Below the pieces are notes generated by a model, which saw only the letters and a program-made list of their open reading frames with translations, made no database searches and was not told where the DNA came from. From contig DASZER010000043.1 in assembly GCA_035940575.1 (NCBI GenBank), positions 124,001 to 188,000 on the forward strand: a stretch of DNA of 64,000 nt. Direction: 5' to 3'. This document shows positions 25,561-34,019 of this stretch, piece by piece. Numbering within the stretch: position 1 is the first letter of the stretch; every line of letters begins with the position of its first letter. This DNA is from BP-191 sp035940575 (lineage in GTDB: Bacteria; Actinomycetota; Actinomycetes; BP-191). The translations under genes and the position numbers were made by a program.

Positions 25561-26858
25561 ACGACGTCCAGGGCGAGCAGGTCGTCCTCGGTCTCGCGGC
25601 GCACGATCAGCCGCGCGGCGCCGTCCTTGACGGCGACGACGGGCGGGCGCGGCACGTGGTTGTAGTTGCTCGCCATCGCGCGGCAGTACGCGCCGGTGGC
25701 GGGCACGGCGACGAGGTCGCCAGGCCGCAGGTCGGCGGGCAGCGGAACGTCTCGCACGACGAGGTCGCCGCTCTCGCAGTGCTTCCCGCAGAGCGTGACG
25801 CGCTTGGGGTCGGCGTCGGAACGCCGCGAGGCGAGGCGCGCGGTGTAGTGCGCGTCGTAGAGGACGGTGCGGATGTTGTCGCTCATGCCGCCGTCCACGG
25901 AGACGTACGTCCGCAGGCCGGGCAGCTCCTTGACGGTGCCGACCTCGTAGAGCGTGACCGTCGTGGGACCGACGATCGCGCGGCCCGGCTCGACGGTCAG
26001 GCGCGGGGCCGGGATGCCCGCGGCGGCGGCCTCGTCGGCGACGTGCCCGAGGAGGCGTTCGGCGAACTCCGGCACGGGCAGCGGCGCGTCCTCGGACGTG
26101 TACGCGATGCCGAGGCCGCCGCCGAGGTTCAGCTCCGCGACGTCCTCCTCGATCGCGTCGTGAACCGAGGCGAGCAGCCCGATCATCCGGTGCGCGGCGA
26201 GCGCGAAGCCCTGCGTCTCGAAGATCTGCGAGCCGATGTGCGCGTGCAGCCCGCCGAGCCGCAGCGACGGCGCCTCGGCCACCGCGGCGACGGCCTTCGC
26301 CGCCGCGCCCGCCGCGACCGAGAAGCCGAACTTCTGGTCCTCCTGGCCCGTCTGCACGTACTCGTGCGTGTGCGCCTCGACGCCAGGCGTCACGCGGACC
26401 AGCACAGGCTGCGTCACGCCCGCGTCGGCGGCGATCGTGGCGAGGCGTTCGATCTCCTCGAACGAGTCCACGACCACGCGCCCCACGCGGTGCTCGACCG
26501 CGCGGCGCAGCTCCGGCAGCGACTTGTTGTTGCCGTGGAACGTCACCCGCTCCATCGGGAAGCCCGCGCGCACCGCGACCGCCAGCTCGCCGCCGGTGCA
26601 GACGTCGAGGCCGAGGCCGTCCTCCTCCACCCACCGCACGACGGCGTGGCAGAGGAACGCCTTGCCGGCGTAGTACGCGTTGCCCTCGCCGAACGCGTCC
26701 CGCCACGCCCGCGCGCGCTCGCGCAGGTCGGCCTCGTCGAGGACGAACGCCGGCGTGCCGAACTCGCGCGCGAGGTCGCGCACCGCGACGCCGCCGAGGA
26801 CGAGCGCGCCCGACGCGTCGGTCGTGGCGGTGGCGGGCCAGACGGACGGCTCCAGCAC
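25557..26858 (-). CDS. lysA: Diaminopimelate decarboxylase LysA
   Basis: A 433-aa fold-III PLP enzyme that decarboxylates meso-diaminopimelate to lysine. The PLP lysine is Lys66 in AYYAGKAFLC. HIGSQ, the Gly-rich GGGLGIAY, EPGRAIVG and the catalytic CESGD motif are all present. The GTG at 26858 lies 3 bp after the argS stop. Full length. Confidence 0.96.
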   Translation of the reverse strand: MLEPSVWPATATTDASGALVLGGVAVRDLAREFGTPAFVLDEADLRERARAWRDAFGEGNAYYAGKAFLCHAVVRWVEEDGLGLDVCTGGELAVAVRAGFPMERVTFHGNNKSLPELRRAVEHRVGRVVVDSFEEIERLATIAADAGVTQPVLVRVTPGVEAHTHEYVQTGQEDQKFGFSVAAGAAAKAVAAVAEAPSLRLGGLHAHIGSQIFETQGFALAAHRMIGLLASVHDAIEEDVAELNLGGGLGIAYTSEDAPLPVPEFAERLLGHVADEAAAAGIPAPRLTVEPGRAIVGPTTVTLYEVGTVKELPGLRTYVSVDGGMSDNIRTVLYDAHYTARLASRRSDADPKRVTLCGKHCESGDLVVRDVPLPADLRPGDLVAVPATGAYCRAMASNYNHVPRPPVVAVKDGAARLIVRRETEDDLLALDVV

Positions 26859-26861
26859 GGC

Positions 26862-28499
26862 CTACATCCGTTCCGGGGCGGTCACCCCGAGCAGCGCGAG
26901 CCCGTTGGCGAGGACCGTCCGCGTCGCCTCGCACAGCCACAGCCGCGCCCTCGTCACCTCGGGCTCCGGGCCGCTCTCGCCCGGCAGCACGCGGCACGCG
27001 TCGTAGAAGCGGTGGTAGACGCCGGCGAGCTCCTCGAGGTAGCGCGCGACGCGGTGCGGCGCGTCGAGCTCGGCCGCGGTGCGCACGATCCGCGGGAACT
27101 CCCCGAGCGCGCGCAGCAGGTCGCCCTCGCGCTCGTGGGAGAGCAGCGACGCGTCGTAGGAGTCGCCTCGCTCGACGCCGAGGTCGGCGGCGTTGCGCAG
27201 CAGCGACGCGATGCGGGCGTGCGCGTACTGGACGTAGAAGACGGGGTTCTCGGGGTCGTGGCGCGTCACGAGGTCGATGTCGAGCGTGAGGTCGGAGTCC
27301 ATCGACTGGCGGACGAGCGAGTACCGCGCGGCGTCGTTGCCCACGGCGCCGACGAGGTCGTCGAACGCGACGAACGTCCCCGCGCGCTTGCTCATCCGCA
27401 CGGGAGCGCCGCCCTGCACGAGGTTGACCATCTGCCCGATCAGCAGGTCGAAGTCGCGCTCGGGGTCGTCGCCGTAGCAGGCGACCATCGCCTTCATGCG
27501 GCCGGTGTAGCCGTGGTGGTCGGCGCCGACCTGGATGACGACCTTCTCCGCGCCGCGCTCGCGCTTGTCGAGGTAGTACGCGCAGTCGGCGGCGAAGTAC
27601 GTCGGCGCGCCGTCGGAGCGCACGAGCACGCGGTCCTTGTCGTCGCCGAAGTCGGTCGTGCGCAGCCAGATCGCGCCCTCCTCCTCGAAGACGCGGCCCT
27701 GCGCGCGGAACCGCTCGACCGCCTTCGCGATCTCGCCGGACTCGTGGAGGGAGCGTTCGGAGAACCACACGTCGAACTCCACGCCGAACGCCTTGAGCGT
27801 GGCCTGGATCTCGCCGAGCAGGATCGCCAGGCCGCGCTCCTTGAACACGCTCAGCGCGTCGTCGCGGTCGAGCAGGTCCGGCTGCTCGGCGAGGATCTTC
27901 GCGGCGGTCTCGGCGATGTACTCGCCGTGGTAGCCGTTCTCCGGGACGTCCTCGCCCTTGGCGCGGGCGAGCAGCGACGCGGCGAGGCGGTCGGTCTGCG
28001 CGCCGGCGTCGTTGACGTAGAACTCGCGCGTGACGTCGTAGCCGGTGGCGGTGAGCAGGCGGCCGAGCGCGTCGCCGCAGGCGGCCCACCGCGCGTGGCC
28101 GAGGTGCATCGGGCCCGTCGGGTTGGCGCTGACGAACTCCAGGTTGACCCTCCGCCTGCCGCCCGCGTCGCTGCGGCCGTACGCCTCGCCGGCCTCCACG
28201 ACCGTACGCGCGAGCCGCCCGAGGGCGTCGTCGGCGAGGGTGATGTTGAGGAAGCCGGGGCCGGCGACGTCGACCTTGTCCACGCCGTCGTGCGCCGCGA
28301 TGCGCGCGGCGAGCGCGGTCGCGACGTCGCGCGGCGGCCTGCCGAGCGGCTTCGCGAGCTGGAGCGCGACGTTGGTGGCGTAGTCGCCGTGCTCGCGCTG
28401 GCGCGGGCGCTCGACGACGACGGGGGCGGTCAGCGTGCCGGGGCCGAACTCCTCCGACACGGCGTCCGCGACGATGCTCGCGAGGTCGGCCGGGGTCAT
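26862..28499 (-). CDS. argS: Arginyl-tRNA synthetase ArgS
   Basis: A 545-aa class I synthetase. The HIGH-type motif is HLGH at 132-135 within SANPTGPMHLGHARWA, and the KMSKS-like motif is RMSKRAG near residue 370. The N-terminal Add1 domain and the C-terminal DALR anticodon-binding domain are present. It is followed by lysA, an arrangement common in actinobacteria, and lies 20 bp downstream of a response-regulator gene. A tRNA-Arg gene is just upstream on the other strand. Confidence 0.96.
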   Translation of the reverse strand: MTPADLASIVADAVSEEFGPGTLTAPVVVERPRQREHGDYATNVALQLAKPLGRPPRDVATALAARIAAHDGVDKVDVAGPGFLNITLADDALGRLARTVVEAGEAYGRSDAGGRRRVNLEFVSANPTGPMHLGHARWAACGDALGRLLTATGYDVTREFYVNDAGAQTDRLAASLLARAKGEDVPENGYHGEYIAETAAKILAEQPDLLDRDDALSVFKERGLAILLGEIQATLKAFGVEFDVWFSERSLHESGEIAKAVERFRAQGRVFEEEGAIWLRTTDFGDDKDRVLVRSDGAPTYFAADCAYYLDKRERGAEKVVIQVGADHHGYTGRMKAMVACYGDDPERDFDLLIGQMVNLVQGGAPVRMSKRAGTFVAFDDLVGAVGNDAARYSLVRQSMDSDLTLDIDLVTRHDPENPVFYVQYAHARIASLLRNAADLGVERGDSYDASLLSHEREGDLLRALGEFPRIVRTAAELDAPHRVARYLEELAGVYHRFYDACRVLPGESGPEPEVTRARLWLCEATRTVLANGLALLGVTAPERM

Positions 28500-28519
28500 G
28501 GCCAGAGGCTATCGGAGCG

Positions 28520-28891
28520 CTACTTCTCCGCGAGCGCCCGTACCGCCTCTACCAGCTCGTCGGGGTCGAACGGCTTCGTGAGGTACAGGTCCACGCCGAT
28601 GCCCTTGCCGCGCCGCAGGTCCGCCTCCTGCGCGCGGGCGCTCAGCAGGATCACCTTGATGTGCGCGGTGTCGGGGTCGTTGCGCAGCCGCTCGGCCGTC
28701 TCCCAGCCGTCGAGGCGCGGCATCATGATGTCCAACGTGATCACGGCCGGGTCGACGTCGCGCACCTTGTCCAGCGCGTCCTGGCCGTCGTCGGCGGTGT
28801 GCACGTCGTAGCCCTCGAGCTCGAGGTTCACGCAGATGAGCTGCCGGATCACCGGGTCGTCGTCGACCACGAGCACGCGTTCACCGGCCAC
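28520..28891 (-). CDS. Stand-alone response regulator receiver protein
   Basis: A 123-aa CheY-like receiver with acidic pocket Asp10-Asp12, phospho-acceptor Asp54 in LDIMMP, conserved Ser84 and Lys106 in LTKPF. There is no output domain, so it must act by protein contact or signal relay; no histidine kinase is nearby. The GTG start at 28891 is 38 bp from the divergent tRNA gene. It is likely co-transcribed with argS. Confidence 0.92.
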   Translation of the reverse strand: MAGERVLVVDDDPVIRQLICVNLELEGYDVHTADDGQDALDKVRDVDPAVITLDIMMPRLDGWETAERLRNDPDTAHIKVILLSARAQEADLRRGKGIGVDLYLTKPFDPDELVEAVRALAEK

Positions 28892-28929
28892 GGTCGCAGG
28901 CTACATCGCGTAGCATCGCCTGGTCCCTG

Positions 28930-29004
28930 GCCCCCGTAGCTCAGGGGATAGAGCACCGCCCTCCGGAGGCGGGTGCGTAGGTTCGAATCCTACCGGGGGC
29001 ACCA
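28930..29004 (+). tRNA. tRNA-Arg (anticodon CCG)
   Basis: A 75-base tRNA with acceptor stem GCCCCCG/CGGGGGC, D-arm GCTCAGGGGATAGAGC, anticodon stem CCGCC/GGCGG with loop CTCCGGA (anticodon CCG, reading CGG), T-arm with GGTTCGAATCC, and an encoded CCA end. A weak promoter-like TAGCAT lies about 14 bases upstream. The antisense frame produces the artefact peptide often seen opposite tRNA genes. Confidence 0.97.
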
Positions 29005-29366
29005 ACCTCGTCGTGCCGTGGCCCGACCCCGACGAGAAGCAAGGCAGACCGGGCGATGCCACGGCGCGGCACACCGCGCAGCGTCGTCGTCGTAGCAGCC
29101 GATCAGTCGGCCGGTGCCGGAGCGGCGACTCGTGCCGCTCGGCTCGTTCGCCCCGCAATGAGGCAGAGCCGCGGAGATGTCCGCGGCTCTGCCGATGAAC
29201 TGAATGCTCCACGCCGGGAGTCGAACCCGTACGGACCACACCACACGAACACACGGGAAAACTAGACCGAGAGCACGCGCAGAAACCGATCGAAGCCCGC
29301 GACAACCACGTCAATCTGCTGGAAGCAGGGCGAGCGTACGCCTCCGAAAACGCCCTGTGAAGAGCC
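29005..29366. other. Gene-free tRNA flank with hairpin and possible remnants
   Basis: No convincing complete gene lies in these 362 bp. Three things stand out. There is a perfect hairpin at 29162-29193 (listed separately). At about 29205-29232 the minus strand reads CGGGTTCGACTCCCG followed by GCGTGGAGC, like the T-arm and 3' end of a tRNA with no matching 5' half. At 29262-29360 the plus strand has a 32-codon open stretch ending in TGA with lower G+C and a helical, non-Arg-rich product (LLEAGRAYASENAL at its end), which may be the tail of a lost gene. Confidence 0.45.
29162..29193. terminator. Perfect 14-bp hairpin, GATG loop
   Basis: Arms GGCAGAGCCGCGGA (29162-29175) and its exact inverse (29180-29193) around a GATG tetraloop. 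There is no T-run, as is usual for terminators in high-G+C actinobacteria. It lies 158 bp after the tRNA on one strand and 173 bp after the last eCIS gene on the other, so it could end either transcript. Confidence 0.5.
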
Positions 29367-31934
29367 TCAACGGAAGTTCCTCGTCCCGGCGAGGCCGGCG
29401 GGCGCGTCGATGCTCTGGCCGGCGCCCGCCGCCATGGTCTCGTCGACGAGCCACATGCGGTGGTCGGCGTCCGGAACGGGCGCGACGGGGCAGACGCGCA
29501 CGCCCGTCGAGAACCCCTCGAGGCTCGACTGGCGCACGAGGACGAACGGCCCCAGGACGCCGTGCACGCGGATGCCGTCGACCTTGTCGAGGGTGCCGCC
29601 GTAGAAGAGCCCGGGACGCACGAGCGTGGCGACGGTGTCGGTGACGTGGACGCTGCGTGCGTTGCCGACGAAGACGCCGTGCCGCTCGCGCGTGTACGAC
29701 GCCGGGACCCGGGAGTGCACGACGTTGCGCGAGACGACGACCTCGCGCGCCTGCTCGCGGCCGGAACGCCGCGCGTGCGACGCGCCGACGTGGATGCCCT
29801 GGATGGCGTTCTCCACGACGTTGTCGTGGACTCGCACGGTGCCGACGGTCGTTCCCGCGACGACGATGCCCTGGCCGGCCGCGGCGAGCGACGAGACGAA
29901 CGCGAGGACGCCGGAGCGCGTGGTGGCCGACAGGCGCTCGAACGCGTCGGGACGCAGCGTCGCGCGGAGGAACTTCCGGATCTCCGAGAGTCTGCTTCGC
30001 GGTGGCCGCGGCAGCCCCGACTCGTGCTCGCGGTACTCGCTCGTGAGCGGCGCGGCGCGGCGCGCGGTCGCCATCTCCGCGAGGCGCATGCGGCCCGACG
30101 TGACTCCCGACGACGCGAGGATCGCGCGCGCGAGGTCGTGGACGACGACGTCCTGGCGACCGCTCAGTAGCGTGTCGGCCCTGCCGGTGGGGACGTGACG
30201 GAGCTGGTTGCGCGCGACGTACGCGTCGGCGGCATCGGTCACGAGGACGCCGGTCTGCCACGTGCCGATCTCGAGTGTGTTGCCGGTGACGGAGACGCGC
30301 TGCGAGGGCTCGTCGTCGGAGCCGCGCACGACGACGCACGCCTGGTCGCGAACGCTCGCGTCCGGGCAGGCGACCTCGCAGTCGTCGACCGCGATGCCTG
30401 AGCACCGGAGGAACGTCAGCGCGCCGCCGATGCCCTCGCCCTCGGTCGCGCCGGCGTCGCCGACGACGCGCAGGTGGCGTACGGCGACGTCGGAGGAGCG
30501 GTCGAACAGCAGCACCGTCTCCGAGCCCACGGAACGCAGGACCGTCGCCGGGCCGACGCCGGTGACGACGACGCGCCGGCGGTTCGCGATCCGGACCGGC
30601 TCGCGTACGACGTGCTCGCCCGCCGCGACGCAGACCTCGCCGCCGCTCGGGGGCAGCGAGTCGACGGCCACCTGGAGGTCGTCGCCAGGGAACACCGTGA
30701 CGGTGCACGTCCCCGCGCCGTCCACGTCGACGAGCGAGCGGAACCGCGGCCGGCAGTCGTGCAGCACGGTCCCCGCGTCGAGGTCGAGCAGCGCGAGCGG
30801 GGCGAACGCGTGCGCGATCCCGTCGGGCGCGGCGGCGACGCGGCGCTCGACGCCGGGGGCCGCGCCGCTGCGCAGCCGCGCGCCCCACCAGTCGCCCGCG
30901 AGGTACGTCCCGTCCCCGGCCGTGAAGCGCAGCCCGAGGTCCGTGGCCGCGGGGCCGATCGTCGCGGCAACGGCGGCCACCGGGCCGACGACCTCGCCGT
31001 CCCAGCGGCGCACGACGAGGCCGTCGGCGCCCGCGGGCGCGGTGACCGCGCGGTCGAGAGTGAGGACGTCGCCGGCGGCGGAGGAGCTCGGGTTCACGAC
31101 GCGGTACAGCGCGCCGTGCGGCAGCCGGTCCGCGCGCCGCGCGAGCCACGACACCTCGACGAGCTCGTCCGTCGAGAACTTCACCGACGCCGACGGCTCC
31201 AACGTCACGGTGTCGCCGGCGACGGAACGGACGGCGACGGAGGCGGCGCCGTTCTCGACGGACCAGGCGAACCGCGCGTTGCTCCGCGAGCCTCCGTCGA
31301 GCACCTCGACGCGGAACAGCCCCTCGGGCAGCAGGCCGAGCGGGTCCCCCGGCGGGTCGCACGGGTCGGTCGTCGTGGTGGGCGCGGCCGAGTCGATCGT
31401 GAGGCGGCCGGTCGACTCCGACGGCATGCCCAGCGCGGCGAACGCCGCGGTGCACGTCGTCGCGGTCGTCGGCGCGACGCGCACGCGGTAGCCGACGCGC
31501 GCCCGCGCGCAGGACTCGACAGGCGCGATGGCCGGGTCGACGAGCTCGCCGGGGCGTTCGCTCGGCTGGACGTGCTCGAGGAAGACGTCGAGGAACGCCA
31601 GCACGCGGCCCGCGCCGATCGGCGCCACCTGGGCCTGCTCGGCGTAGCGGAACGACGCCGGGGCGAACGCCTCCCATCCGTCCACCCACATGCGCCCTGG
31701 CTGCACGAGCAGGTCGCGCGGCGTCGAGCCGAGGACCGACACGCGGAACGCGTCGCTGCCCTCGACGACGCCGGCCGGGCCGACGACGTCGCGCATGGCG
31801 TGGGCGGAACGGCGCGCGTCGGCGTCGGCGTTGAGGTTCCACTCGTGGTCCAGCAGCACGCGGCCCTGTTGCATCCGCGCGGCGGTCCACCGGTCGTCGC
31901 GGCGCAGCGGCACCGCGGTGTAGTCGCCGGTCAT
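29367..31934 (-). CDS. eCIS DUF6519-type / right-handed beta-helix protein
   Basis: An 855-aa protein at the far end of the injection-system operon. The N-terminus (about 1-70, DDRWTAARMQQGRVLLDHEW, with DARRSAHAMRDVVGP downstream) matches the DUF6519 pattern seen in phage-tail-like clusters. A middle beta-rich region follows. From about residue 430, repeated short V-x-V/I-x-x-N strands (ANRRRVVVTGVGPATVLRS, RSSDVAVRHLRVVGDAG, VHDNVVENAIQGIHVG) form a parallel beta-helix, a fold common in tail fibres and receptor-binding proteins. It abuts the upstream stop. Probably a fibre or surface-contact component; the target is unknown. Confidence 0.75.
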   Translation of the reverse strand: MTGDYTAVPLRRDDRWTAARMQQGRVLLDHEWNLNADADARRSAHAMRDVVGPAGVVEGSDAFRVSVLGSTPRDLLVQPGRMWVDGWEAFAPASFRYAEQAQVAPIGAGRVLAFLDVFLEHVQPSERPGELVDPAIAPVESCARARVGYRVRVAPTTATTCTAAFAALGMPSESTGRLTIDSAAPTTTTDPCDPPGDPLGLLPEGLFRVEVLDGGSRSNARFAWSVENGAASVAVRSVAGDTVTLEPSASVKFSTDELVEVSWLARRADRLPHGALYRVVNPSSSAAGDVLTLDRAVTAPAGADGLVVRRWDGEVVGPVAAVAATIGPAATDLGLRFTAGDGTYLAGDWWGARLRSGAAPGVERRVAAAPDGIAHAFAPLALLDLDAGTVLHDCRPRFRSLVDVDGAGTCTVTVFPGDDLQVAVDSLPPSGGEVCVAAGEHVVREPVRIANRRRVVVTGVGPATVLRSVGSETVLLFDRSSDVAVRHLRVVGDAGATEGEGIGGALTFLRCSGIAVDDCEVACPDASVRDQACVVVRGSDDEPSQRVSVTGNTLEIGTWQTGVLVTDAADAYVARNQLRHVPTGRADTLLSGRQDVVVHDLARAILASSGVTSGRMRLAEMATARRAAPLTSEYREHESGLPRPPRSRLSEIRKFLRATLRPDAFERLSATTRSGVLAFVSSLAAAGQGIVVAGTTVGTVRVHDNVVENAIQGIHVGASHARRSGREQAREVVVSRNVVHSRVPASYTRERHGVFVGNARSVHVTDTVATLVRPGLFYGGTLDKVDGIRVHGVLGPFVLVRQSSLEGFSTGVRVCPVAPVPDADHRMWLVDETMAAGAGQSIDAPAGLAGTRNFR

Positions 31935-34019
31935 CTATTCCTCCCACTGCGCGACGGCCACGGCGGAGCGCAGGCCGAGTGGCACGAACTCGTCGATCCG
32001 CCGGCGCAGCCGCGCGATGCGCGCGCCGCGCCGGGCGTGGTGGTACGCGCCGACCTCGCCGCCGTCGCTCGCCGCCGTGAGCAGCGGGTGCTCCGGCTCG
32101 AGCGAGAGGGCGTAGTAGCCGGCCGCCTCGAACCCTTCCGAGACGAACGTGGGCGCGGGGAACCGCCAGCAGCGGTACGTCGCCGGGTGCGCCGGCGGGT
32201 CGGACAGGGCCGGGCCGAGGTACGAGCTGCGCAGGCACCCCTCCTGGCGCTGCACCACCTCGACGCCGTCGGCGAACACGCAGTCGACCGCCTCGATCGC
32301 GTCCACGCGGACAGGCCCGGCGAACGTCACGCCGTCCGCGTGCAGCACCGGCCCGAACCGCGTGAGCGCCGCGACCGCGTCCGCGGCGGGACCGCCCGCC
32401 GCCGCGTCGCACGGGCGCAGCAGGCGCCGCCGCCCGTCGACGACACAGTCGGTGAGCTCGATCGGGAGCGCCCCGAGCTCCGCGCGGATCGGCGCGAGGA
32501 AGCAACGCCGCGCGGCGAAGGACAGCTCCCACGCCTGCGGGTCGACCTCGACGCCGAACGCCGGGTCCATCGTCACGCCGTCGAGCGTCACGGCGCGCGA
32601 GCGCGGCCCGAGCAGCAGCCCGCCCGCGAGGTAGAAGCCTTCGAGGCTCACGCACCCGCCGTCGACGTCGACCGCGAGGTCGCCGACGACGGTGGGCGTG
32701 AGCAACGGCGGCGCGACGACCCGCCACCGCACGGCGTTGCCCGCGGTGCCCGTGACGGGCGCGGCGGCGAGGCGGTCGGAGGTCTCCAGCCGGATCTCGA
32801 CGTCGGGCACGCCAGGGCGCGAGGAGCCGGCGGCGAGGGTGGGGACGCGGACGAGCGCGAGGGCGACCGCCTCCGCGAGCGTCGCGACGATCGTGTCGCT
32901 CGCCGAGACGGCGGCGGCGGCGGGGTTGACGGTGACGACGATGCGCGCGGCGGGGTCGGCGTCGGAGCGCGAGACGAGCGCGCCGATGCCGCCCGCGGCG
33001 GGGCGGTGCCACGTCGCGCGCAGCGGGCCCGCGAGCCCGCTGCCGAGCTCGACGAGACCGCGGCCCGGGTCGACGAGCACCTCGCCCGCGGCGGGCGGCG
33101 CCGGCGCGGGAACGCCCGGCGGCACGCTGCCGAACCGCACCTTCTCCCACGCGACCGCCGTCGCGCCGGCGGTGAGCCCGAGCAACGGCGGCACCGCGTC
33201 GCCGGGCCGCGTCGCGAGCGGGTGGTCGCCGCTCAGCGCGAGCGAGGCGCCGTACGTCACCTGGCCGGGGCCGGCGAGCGCGGCCATCACGTCGTACGTC
33301 GCGCGGACCGGCGCGTCGGACTCGTCGCCGGTGCGCGCGCGACCGGCGTCGACGCCGGTGTCGGACGCGAGCCGCACGGGGCGCGGCTTGAGGTACAGCG
33401 GGGCGTGCGCGCCGAGCGGGTGCAGCGCGAACCGCCGCGGGTCGGTCGCCGGGTCGAGCGGTGCGGCCTCGGTCGCGACGAGCGTCGACACCTGCCACGG
33501 CCACACGACCGCGGTGACGGCGCGCGGCGACCAGCGGCCGCCGGGCGTGACGCTGCGACGCGTGCGCTCGAACGGCGTCCCCACGCGGAACCGCGACCGG
33601 TCGCGCAGGTCGAGCGCGGCCGTACGCAGCGGCGGCGGGTGGCCGAGCCGCTGCGCCCACAGCGTCACCTGCCACCCCTCGACCGCGCGGGTCGTGAGGC
33701 CCGTGACGACCTCGGCGAAGTCCTCCAGCGCGGCGGGCGTGCCCTTGCGGCGGCGCAGCGCGACGGCGTACGCGACCTCGGTGCGTTCGGCGTCGGGCGG
33801 CAGCCCGAGCAGCGAGCCGATGTACGGCACCGCCCAGTCCGCGCAGCTCTCGACGAACAGGTCGTGCCACAGCGAGTCGACGTCGGCCTCGAGGAGGGCC
33901 TGCTGCCGGTCGACCGCCGCGAGCAGCGCGTCGAGCAGCCGCGACGCGTCCGGCTCGTCCGCCGGCGCGTCGCGTACGGCGGGCGGGAGCCACCGGGCGA
34001 TCCCCGCGGTCTCGGTCAT
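31935..34019 (-). CDS. eCIS baseplate/tail protein, P2 gpI-like N-terminus
   Basis: A 694-aa protein. The N-terminal 180 residues (ARWLPPAVRDAPADEPDASR, DSLWHDLFVESCADWAVPYI, ALRRRKGTPAALEDFAEVVT) carry features of the phage tail gpI family, which links baseplate to fibres. The rest is a long beta-rich region without a recognised domain. The true start is the ATG at 34019, overlapping the upstream gene by 4 bp; the open frame beyond it is a shadow. It would attach the fibre-like protein downstream to the baseplate wedge. Confidence 0.82.
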   Translation of the reverse strand: MTETAGIARWLPPAVRDAPADEPDASRLLDALLAAVDRQQALLEADVDSLWHDLFVESCADWAVPYIGSLLGLPPDAERTEVAYAVALRRRKGTPAALEDFAEVVTGLTTRAVEGWQVTLWAQRLGHPPPLRTAALDLRDRSRFRVGTPFERTRRSVTPGGRWSPRAVTAVVWPWQVSTLVATEAAPLDPATDPRRFALHPLGAHAPLYLKPRPVRLASDTGVDAGRARTGDESDAPVRATYDVMAALAGPGQVTYGASLALSGDHPLATRPGDAVPPLLGLTAGATAVAWEKVRFGSVPPGVPAPAPPAAGEVLVDPGRGLVELGSGLAGPLRATWHRPAAGGIGALVSRSDADPAARIVVTVNPAAAAVSASDTIVATLAEAVALALVRVPTLAAGSSRPGVPDVEIRLETSDRLAAAPVTGTAGNAVRWRVVAPPLLTPTVVGDLAVDVDGGCVSLEGFYLAGGLLLGPRSRAVTLDGVTMDPAFGVEVDPQAWELSFAARRCFLAPIRAELGALPIELTDCVVDGRRRLLRPCDAAAGGPAADAVAALTRFGPVLHADGVTFAGPVRVDAIEAVDCVFADGVEVVQRQEGCLRSSYLGPALSDPPAHPATYRCWRFPAPTFVSEGFEAAGYYALSLEPEHPLLTAASDGGEVGAYHHARRGARIARLRRRIDEFVPLGLRSAVAVAQWEE

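Noticed and set aside
28901..29314. Minus-strand ORF ending PPVGFEPTHPPPEGGALSPELRG over the tRNA
   Set aside because: This peptide is the well-known artefact of translating antisense to a tRNA gene; the tRNA itself explains the sequence.
29204..29644. Plus-strand ORF starting MLHAGSRTRTDH
   Set aside because: Same type of antisense-tRNA artefact at its start, then Arg/Pro-rich sequence antisense to the beta-helix gene.
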